From: Ornithodoros turicata
Taxonomy: Eukaryota > Arthropoda > Arachnida > Ixodida > Argasidae
Assembly: GCF_037126465.1 (NCBI RefSeq)
Contig: NC_088202.1
Coordinates: forward strand, 105,059,962 to 105,123,961
DNA: 64,000 nucleotides
Direction of reading: 5' to 3'
Part shown: positions 56,565 through 64,000 of the stretch, in pieces
Numbering within the stretch: position 1 is the first letter of the stretch
Layout: every line of letters starts with the position of its first letter
The notes under the pieces: generated by a model
The model's input: only the letters and a program-made list of their open reading frames with translations
Database searches by the model: none
What the model was told of the DNA's origin: nothing
Translations under genes and position numbers: made by a program

Positions 56565-56640
56565 TTTAAATGAACTGGAGTAGCCGGCTCTCTTCATGAG
56601 CACCACATTCTCCATTTTATTTTTGTTACACCAAAAGCAA
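56565..56640 (+). repeat. LINE 3' UTR scrap
   Basis: CTGGAGTAGCCGGCTCTCTT and CATTCTCCATTTTATTTTTG parallel the 3' UTR of the LINE at 27530-27585 (CTGGAGTAGCCAGTCCCGAG, CATCTCCATTTTTTTC). No (TCAA)n tail remains. Confidence 0.5.
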
Positions 56641-56659
56641 ACCGACGCGCGCACGTGGT

Positions 56660-57320
56660 GGGCGCTACTACTAGTAGCGCCGCTACCGTATTCGCTACTT
56701 TTTTTTTTTTTTTTTTTTTTTTTCAGCGGTGGAGTAGCGACCCTATAGTATTTTAAATCGGGGGCGGAAGGAGGATTTCCGCTACTGTTGCTGCTCTAGA
56801 AAATGTTGAACTGATTCCTTGAAAAAAAAGTTAGACACCACCAAAACAGATTTCTTCTTCCTATTTCTTTTATTTTCTTGCCATTCAGGCAAACATGTCC
56901 TACGATCCGCTTCAGCATCCAGCCATCCGATGAATGTGAGGGAAAAGCTCTAGGTCGGCAACTGCGGGTATTACAAACACACACAAAAAAAAAACAGTTC
57001 TCGCAGAACAGTAGTCTTGAAAAATCACTTGCTGCACAAGATGACGTAAATAAACATAATGTGAAGGTTAAAAACGACATTAGATACATGGGCTGCGGGT
57101 TATGGTGTATTTTATGCTGCATATTGGATAATGAATATTCGTCGTTCGATACATTAGACAACGACATGTACGAACGACGAGGGTGCAGTAGCGGGAAGTA
57201 GCGGAAAAGTATCGAACTTATACATTTATTTAGATCAGTATTGTGGTATACTTTTGAGTAGAGTAGCAGTATTTCGCTACTACAGTTTCGGTGGGGTACA
57301 GCACCGCTTTTGAATCAGGA
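56660..57320. repeat. TAGCG-rich repeat with a 25-base T run
   Basis: GCGCTACTACTAGTAGCGCC (about 56669) and many TAGCG/CGCTA words occur at both ends of the interval, with a T run at about 56698-56723. This suggests a foldback or hAT-type element, but I could not align definite terminal repeats. Confidence 0.35.
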
Positions 57321-57569
57321 GTGTTACTAGACAGTTGATATAACGTCACCCCGAAGCTACCGTACCTAGAGGAATCAATGGCGGAGTGCATGACTCAGAA
57401 TCTTATCTGTTGATTGGGCGCGGTAGACACGGTACGGAAGCCCCGTTATGGACGGCATACTAACACTCTCTAATAGCGCGTCATATTGAAAGAGCGCCAA
57501 CAAGCAAGGGACCAGATTGACAAAACATGCGCAGAGTCAGAGCTTTTTCGTGTTTGCTCTGTTTCAACA

Positions 57570-57690
57570 TAAACCTTTTTTGTTGTTACGTATTAGCGTC
57601 GCGAACCAACTGTGGCTGCGAGCGACGTACGGATGCGGGCAGATGGAGACAGGACAGCAGCAAGGAGTGGAGGACGACAGGGAGGATTCA
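57570..57690 (-). repeat. SINE 3' fragment
   Basis: GTATTAGCGTCGCGAACCAA and TGTGGCTGCGAGCGACGTAC correspond to GTGTTAACGCCGCGAAGCAA and GTGGCTATGAGCGGCGTAC in the SINE at 59306-59600. The poly-T on the left is the SINE tail read in reverse. Confidence 0.55.
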
Positions 57691-57979
57691 AAATGAACTA
57701 TCGTCACCTATACTAACGCATTACCTTGTTCAGCTCCTATCGTTTTGCACCCTTCATTGCCTCTCCTGCCATACTGGCAGTGTGACGAGTCCGAAAATCA
57801 CGCATCACGAAAATCACATAGGGTCACCCAACAGGAAAGTACCTATCGAGGGAGGGGGATATGTTTATGTAAAAAAAAAAAGGAAAGGTAGCTAGGCATA
57901 AAGCCGGCTTACTGTTCAAAAGAAAAAAGAAAAAGAATAGAAAGAAAATGGAGATAGTAACCACAACAACGTGACAATG

Positions 57980-58133
57980 TCACAGGGTCTCCATGAGTCC
58001 CGAGTCTCTGAGAAGACGGTGGAGAGCGGCGGTGACAGCCTACTGGTTGAGGTGCAGGACCCGGTCAAAGAGAGTGGCCAAAGAAAAGTCATTACAGTCA
58101 ATCTGGAATAGATGGAATAGAGCTTCGCGTGGG
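57980..58133 (-). pseudogene. RNase H-type LINE ORF2 C-terminal scrap
   Basis: One minus-strand frame reads PREALFHLFQIDCNDFS, then LATLFDRVLHLNQ, a stop, and ALHRLLRDSGLMETL followed by a TGA (57982-57980). The spacing and wording parallel the end of the LINE at 26806-27596 (TEKVLGCWPANQ ... ALVQFLVSTNLFDTL). The DNA after the stop holds CTCCATTTTCTTTC, as in that element's 3' UTR. A single in-frame stop marks decay. Confidence 0.65.
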
Positions 58134-58189
58134 GCATTCACCCAACGCGAGACCGCCTTCACTCATGGAATGTGACCACGACTAACCTG

Positions 58190-59300
58190 TGCCCGTATTG
58201 CGACTGCGTGGAGGCCAAGTTTTAAGCGTGGAGACCGGTTTTAATCGAAAACCACCGAATACAGAGGGACATTCCAGGACATGACAGAGATAAACTGCTG
58301 CACATGCCGAGCAAGTTGCTGATGCAGATCAGAAAACCATACAGAAACACGATGGTTGTGAAAAATGTCCGCTTACTTTTCGTTAGCCGTAAAACGTCAC
58401 CGCAGCGGAAAGCGCCACGTTGAGTGAGCGTCGTGCGGAAATTACATTGGGATTTCTACTCGCCGACAACTGTCGGGTAAACCATGTATACGTCAGGAAA
58501 AACGTCGAAAAACGCCGATTTTGTGACAATCAATAAACACCGAAAAACATACGCCGAAATATAAAAACTGAAATCGCGGAACACTAAATATAATTTACGA
58601 ACGATTCACGTTGTGCTCCCTCTAGTAAAACGCAGTAAATAGAACCAACAAACTACACACGTTCGTATTCAAAAACTTTGCACGTTCGAGGAGCCCCGTT
58701 CTTCGTAATGACATTCAGTATAGGCCTTACTAACCCAGTGATTTTCCGTCGCTACTTCGATTACGTTGCAAGGCATGTCTCTCCGATATCTCCTAACTTG
58801 TGATGAGCCCGAACCAGTTGACGGAATGCGACAAAAGTACCTCCGGAGCGTGCATCTTCCCTCGAGGGAACGACAGAGTGCTTACGTGTTGTGCGTGCCT
58901 CTGGGTAGGGCGTCCGTGTGCGCATCGCTCGCCGTGGGCGGACACAGAAAAATTGATCCCCAGCTGCCCGGTCGCATTTTACGCTCCGATATTCGCTCGT
59001 ACACGCAGTACAGCGAGTAATATAGGGCACTGCAGTGCGACAAAGACATATAGGATGGGGCCTGCTCGGTATCTTTGCTCCTTAATCGCACTGTCCACCG
59101 TGTTGCAGCCGTGCATCGCGGGAAAAACTGCTAGACAGAGAACGTCAGAGAAGGACCGCAGGAATTGTACACCTGTTGTAATTGTATTGTGAGGAGTGGA
59201 GGTTTTATATGCGGTTCCAAAACTCAAGTCACTGCGTTAAATGGTATGTGCCCCGCGCGATTGGTCGAAAGCGCTGATTGCGTGTGTAGATGGAGGATCT
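58190..59300. other. Unassigned sequence
   Basis: CCCGTATTGCGACTGCGTG near 58190 encodes a CPYCDC-like peptide on the plus strand but without continuation. The frames at 58760-59190 overlap on both strands and lack motifs. Confidence 0.35.
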
Positions 59301-59305
59301 CTGAA

Positions 59306-59600
59306 CATTTTTTTTTATTGCGTGTTAACGCCGCGAAGCAACCGTGGCTATGAGCGGCGTACAGACATGGAGAGCAGGGAGGAGTTTGACACAGGGGGGT
59401 TAGTATGCGTCCTAGGCAGACTTCAGAGGGAACTGTGCCGACATTCGCCTGGAAAGTCTTCGGAAAACATACGGAAAACTTCAGACAGCACAACCGGTTG
59501 CAGGATTCGAACACATCACCTCCCAGTCTTCAGCATGACATTGGCTACCACCAGCGAGCGGACGCCTTACCTCGATCGGCCATGCCGCTGGTGCTTTTCT
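59306..59600 (-). repeat. tRNA-derived SINE, long copy
   Basis: Starting from the poly-T tail, the block GTGTTAACGCCGCGAAGCAA is followed by GCGTCCTAGGCAGACTTCAG, ACTGTGCCGACATTCG, a B-box-like GGATTCGAACACATC (59512-59526) and CCTCCCAGTC. This matches the 9423-9665 family with an extra 3' portion, and is the longest copy. The tRNA head is partly eroded. Confidence 0.7.
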
Positions 59601-59793
59601 TTTTTTTTTTTTCTTCCACCTATTCGCCGCTGGTATATCTCTCTGAACAATTTCTCTCCGAGAATGCAGATCACCCCTTCGAAGAGGTTGTCGGAATAAC
59701 TTAAAACGAAGCGAGCAAATACGAAATCATCAGTACCGATGTACGTTTTGCAAACGAGAGCATGGCATGGATACGGGCCAGCTGGTGGACAAA

Positions 59794-59834
59794 CTCCATG
59801 ATGAGAAAAGACTCAGGCTTTTCTCATCATGGAG
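59794..59834. repeat. Perfect hairpin, 17-bp stem
   Basis: CTCCATGATGAGAAAAG and its complement are separated by ACTCAGG. The flanks repeat CGTTTTGCAAA (about 59744 and 59838), which suggests a small insertion or foldback. Confidence 0.8.
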
Positions 59835-59839
59835 AACGT

Positions 59840-61220
59840 TTTGCAAAGGGCAGTAGATGCTCCTGATACAGATGGTGCAATTTTAGCGCCCCAAAATGAC
59901 GGCGTCAGATACCCCAGACATACGCACACAAAAAAAAAGGAAGAAAGAAAGGAGAGAGAACAGGACAAGAAATACATTAAATGTCCCTCTTCACTAAACT
60001 ATGATTAGAAGTAAAGCAATTTCAGCGAATACCTACATACGAGAAAGCTGTTGATTTGTTGTCTAAATGACAATGAGCTCAACACTTGTTCTGGTTTTCT
60101 TTGTTTTCTTTTTTTTCGTTCATCCAAAGCGAAGTTAAATTAACGCATTTTAATTATTATCGGTCTTTTTAATGGAACTGATTTATGACTCATGTAGATT
60201 ACGTTTGGATCAGATGTAAGACAGATTATACAGCGTATTTATTTTTATCCTTTGCAGAATTTTGATTAAAAAGCTATGAGAGCAGCACAGATGTCATTTT
60301 TGCAGTTGAGTTATACGGCCACGCAGACACCACCTCGAAGAAAGTATGCAACTAGAGGACTAATTACTTAAAATCATTAATGTACTCTTTAATTAGGGTA
60401 TTAGGATTCGGGGTAAAAGATAGCCGAATGGGAGACTGTACTCGTTTAAAGCCATTCCACGTCCAACAAATCTTGGAACACGCACGTGTGCTAAGTTATC
60501 CATCCTCGAATTTTGATAAGCAAATGAGCCGAAACCGAAACCCGCCGACCGGGAACGCAGAGAGCACACCGTTCATTTCACGTCAGAAGGCCACGTGATT
60601 TTGAGCGATGGAGATGATTGGAGTAGGTGCCGATCTGCTGGCCAGATAAGCCTCCGTCGGCGCAGATGATGCGCTCCTGAGGCGCGCTTTTTCGATTTCG
60701 GCTCACTTGCATACCGAAATTCAGCGAGGGATATTGCACGGCACGCGCACTTTTCTGGATTTTTGAAAGATAGAATGGCTTTCAACGAAGATTCTATCCG
60801 GTCCTGCTATCTCGCTTTTTCCCAAAATTCCCTAATTAAAGAGTTAATAAATTTTAGGTAATTAGTCATCTTGTAGTTACATACTGTCTTCCAGAGGATG
60901 TCTCGTGCACCTCACCGCATCCCCATCCTTCAACCTCCTCTATCCTCCATCCGTCCGTCCTTCCTTTGTGTTTTGTTTTGCTATGCGTTTTCTTTTTTTT
61001 TTTTGGCTATAGTCGTGACGACGCCCACTTCTGTGTGTCCAACAACGGCGAGCCTATCCTGCCATCACCCCCCCCCCCCCCGCCCCCAGAGGATGTCCGC
61101 ATGGCCGTAGAGCTCAACTGCCAAAACGACATCTGTGCTGGGGATCAATCACAAACGATACCACATCACCAACGCTATGAGTAGCAGCTTACATACTAAG
61201 AACGTACCAAGAACGAGAAG
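59840..61220. other. Unassigned sequence
   Basis: A long pyrimidine-rich stretch with a T run and a 16-base C run lies at 60940-61085. No gene was recognised. Confidence 0.35.
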
Positions 61221-61224
61221 GGTT

Positions 61225-61258
61225 CTAATCTAATCTAATCTAATCTAATCTAATCTAA
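61225..61258. repeat. (CTAAT)n pentanucleotide repeat
   Basis: Six uninterrupted CTAAT units followed by CTAA. Confidence 0.95.
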
Positions 61259-62805
61259 CGAGAAGGGACCATTAAGAAATTTCAGAAAATGTTTAGTTCT
61301 CGGTGAAGAATGGTTCTCAAATATGACTTTTATCTGAAAAATATTCGATTTTTGCCACATTGCATTCCACGCAGCCGCAGACGCGCAACAAAAGCGGCGA
61401 GCACCCCGTACAAGCGGCCTGATTGTCATTTGCATGGTTTGCTCCAGCCAGTCAGTTCACCAGTACGGAAGGCCACCTGCTTCTGACATCACATCAAGTT
61501 TCTCCGTTGCCCCAGCAGCGATCAGGTTGCTACAGTCGCCCTTTTCGACCGCGATTTATGGTTAATATCTCCGCTATTCTAACCAATGCTCAGTTCATAC
61601 TCCGCGTGGCGAATTGTTTTTAGCGCCCAATAATGAGTTAGGGATGTTTTGACCAGGATTTGTCAATGACACCCAGCTCGATATAAATCTGCAACGACTC
61701 TCAATAAGAATTCATTCACATAGTTGCTTTTTCCTTCTCTTTTCGTCATTTAAGTTGTATTAACACGCAACAGCAACAACTTTTCGCGAAGCTCCCCAGA
61801 CAGTTTCCAAAGAAACGCCGCACGCGCATCGTGTGCTTTTCGTGGACATATTATGAACAACATTAGAGAGCACGTGGAAAAATGCAACTGCATCAAGCAG
61901 GTATTAATAAACCATACAATGAAAACCACAGAGCACTCGTGCAATATAGACGCTAATTTCACGTTCGCGACGACAACTTCAGGATACAGACCAGAATGCG
62001 TATTATCGATTGGGACATTGCACTGCCACTCAAGAAAACGTGACATTTGGCAGCCCTTTGGCAGCCCAACTCCTGCCCTTCGTGTAAACGCACTCAGAGT
62101 TTCGACTTTCAATGCACTTAGATGTGATGACCATGTTCGAAAGGTTCATTATAAGGAAGACCCACTCTTGTGCAAACAGGTCGCCATGTGAGCGCAGATC
62201 AGGAAGGCATTATCAATCGAGACTAGGTTGAGGCTGCCCTGTCAATGTTACTTTAGCAATGCTTGCAACACAGCAGCAGACGAGATCGAAGCTGGCGCCC
62301 CCTCAGAGACGTTGTGCGCAGCCAGCGCCACACGATATCGATGCCGATGGCGCCATCGGAACTATTGAGTCACCGCCAGATGGTTTGTCATGATGCAGAC
62401 GTTCTTTCGTGCAGTCCTAATTGATATCGGGTTTCTCCCGAGTGTAACCGGTACATTTTAAAACAGCTCCACGCTTGTCCTTCCCACAATGCTGAGAACA
62501 TTGAAAATAGCAAAGACAGCATAGAAAGCGAAGAATATCACTAATGAGAAAAACTCTGATGCGGCGTGCACATACGCCGTGCTCTTCTGCACAAAAAATA
62601 AAATAAAAAGTGCAGTTTTCACGAGTGAAGCACTTTAACTCGTACTCCGTTATTCGTGTTGCACAACAAATTATGTAAGGATATATCGGTATTCAATTTC
62701 ATTACATTTTTTCCCGAAAGTTGGACGTTCGAATATCAAATATATGAGCCACGGAACGCGAACAACAAAGCTGAGCTGTGTACACAACTATAGCAATGAA
62801 CCCTT
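61259..62805. other. Unassigned sequence
   Basis: Overlapping frames of 112-120 codons on the two strands at 61750-62191 have no motif. No repeats with clear ends were seen. Confidence 0.35.
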
Positions 62806-62817
62806 TTGGAATATCAA

Positions 62818-63985
62818 TATAATAATAATAATAACGCTTTTTATTACGTGCCCAAGAACAGCCTCGAGGGCCTTGGTGTTGGCGCACGCTCACAAAGTTC
62901 TACACAATGCTGAAGGCGACACATACACAGAAAATGGAGAATACACTCACAGCTTACACAGCGAACACAGGCTACGTAATACACACGTAAGTCACATTAC
63001 AAGTATGTGAAACTATGACTAAATATATGAGTAAAAGATCGCAGAAATTATATGCAGTACTGATCAGGAAGACTGCAGGATATCAGGAAAAGAAAAATGA
63101 CACAAGCAAAATTGGTGAACTTCACAAATGTAACATTTCAGCTACAAGCACTTTGCGTGGAACGGGAAGGGATACAGAAAAGATATCACGTGACTGCGAG
63201 TTTATGAGGGTCTTGCCTCGCCAGATAGTGTTCCCTTTACACACATTCGGGTAAAAAAAATAGGATGTTTCCGTAAGGACACACGTGGAATAGCAAAATG
63301 CAGATATCCTAGCAACCGTGGGCAGACAATTTGGGAGTGAATGTACTTGTATAGTAAAGTGGGCATCGGTAATGTCGCGCTGAGTTGAAAGGGGAATGAG
63401 ACGAACGCGGCAGAGTGGATCTTCATAATTTTACAACTGCAGTCCGGGGGTGTGACAGAAATATAAATAGCGCAAAATGTGAAGCGCTTTCTTTTGGACA
63501 ACTTTTAGGCGGTGAGAGCCAGTGTTACTTAGACAGTTCCATATTAAGGATGCGTATACGAGGCGAGGCTGAACATAGACCTTATATAGGCAAAGAAAAA
63601 CACCACGGTTTGGGAATACCTTGCATTTGTAACGCAGGTACATGCACCTAAAGTATATGATGCCTTGATACGGTCACTGATAAGCACAATTTCTCCAGCG
63701 TGCTTGAAATCACGGACATTATCTTGCCTGTAGGAAACTGAATCGTGAACAGCTAGGGTGCAGGCAGAAGCGGCACTGACACTGCGATTTGAATGACGTT
63801 GATACAGCCCTGGGGAAAGGAATCGGTGTCACCACTGGTAATACGCGAGTGCAGATACCCGCACAGTTTTGTTTTTTGCCGATAAGCATACCGCTGAGCT
63901 GCTGGTGTAGTGTAAAATTTAACAACAATTTGGTGCTGGTTCTTTTGAAAGTATGGGAGGCGAAATGCGGGTGCGTCTAGCACAT
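62818..63985 (-). pseudogene. CR1/L2-like LINE 3' portion
   Basis: Minus-strand reading from about 63640 gives LYKVYVQPRLVYASLIWNC followed by LKVVQKKALHILRYLY, the thumb region of CR1/L2-type reverse transcriptases. In the next frame (about 63420-63290) LLYKYIHSQIVCPRLLGYL and VPRRS-like text (IPRVSLRKHPIFF) follow, matching the downstream connection domain. The UTR ends at a (TTA)n tract (62820-62840). Frameshifts separate the pieces, and the catalytic palm is not visible before the window edge. The outer right limit is uncertain. Confidence 0.7.
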
Positions 63986-64000
63986 AAAATATAAATGGTC

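Noticed and set aside
56665..57320. Defined hAT foldback element
   Set aside because: TAGCG-type words are abundant at both ends, but I could not align terminal repeats or a target duplication.
61225..61258. Interstitial telomere repeat
   Set aside because: The unit is CTAAT, not the arthropod telomeric TTAGG/CCTAA; it is a simple pentanucleotide repeat.
1..64000. CRISPR array or bacterial operon structure
   Set aside because: There are no regularly spaced direct repeats, no Shine-Dalgarno-led adjacent ORFs, and the repeat content is eukaryotic.

Overview
The window is non-coding-rich eukaryotic DNA from an animal genome and is almost entirely repeat-derived. The mix of elements (a Penelope-like element, tRNA-headed SINEs, CR1/L2-like and RNase H-bearing LINEs, Ty3 and BEL/Pao remnants, and hAT, Tc1/mariner-like and Harbinger-like MITEs) fits an arthropod. 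A chelicerate, most likely a hard tick, is my best guess; that is inference from the style of the repeats and has not been confirmed by any search. There is no operon-like structure, complete tRNA, rRNA or CRISPR. I see no complete host gene that I can name.

Layout: 0-2.4 kb holds SINE and LINE 3'-end scraps. 5.7-8.34 kb is a 5'-truncated Penelope-like element on the minus strand with an open reverse transcriptase plus GIY-YIG ORF and a hammerhead-like motif downstream of the ORF. 8.8-9.7 kb is a nest of a Harbinger-like MITE, a hAT-type MITE with an exact 8-bp target duplication, and a tRNA-SINE inside it. 13.6-14.3 kb is an AT-rich hAT-like MITE. 16.2-17.4 kb is an internally deleted BEL/Pao element and 17.9-20.1 kb a decayed Ty3 pol, both on the minus strand. 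23-24 kb has a MITE, a tandem repeat and a LINE-like 3' end.

26.0-27.6 kb contains a candidate SR-type exon (minus strand), a full-length SINE with a 9-bp target duplication and a 5'-truncated RNase H-bearing LINE with a 13-bp target duplication. 29-31 kb has a CR1-like LINE scrap and a small MITE. 38.1-38.6 kb is a hAT-type MITE built from nested palindromes. 40-43.3 kb has a Harbinger-like MITE, a direct duplication, a Helitron-like fragment and a 124-bp MITE. 44.6-48.7 kb is the most informative segment: a roughly 0.65-kb tandem duplication, one copy of which has been split by a hAT element that itself carries two further TIR elements and SINE debris, so the other copy serves as the empty site. 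49-55 kb has two near-perfect foldback elements and a small ORF. 57-60 kb has SINE and LINE ends, and 62.8-64 kb is a minus-strand LINE 3' end.

The coding content is therefore mobile-element proteins (one long open ORF, several broken ones) plus two short host-exon candidates that rest only on splice-site and reading-frame appearance. All similarity statements are from visual recognition of motifs, not from database searches.
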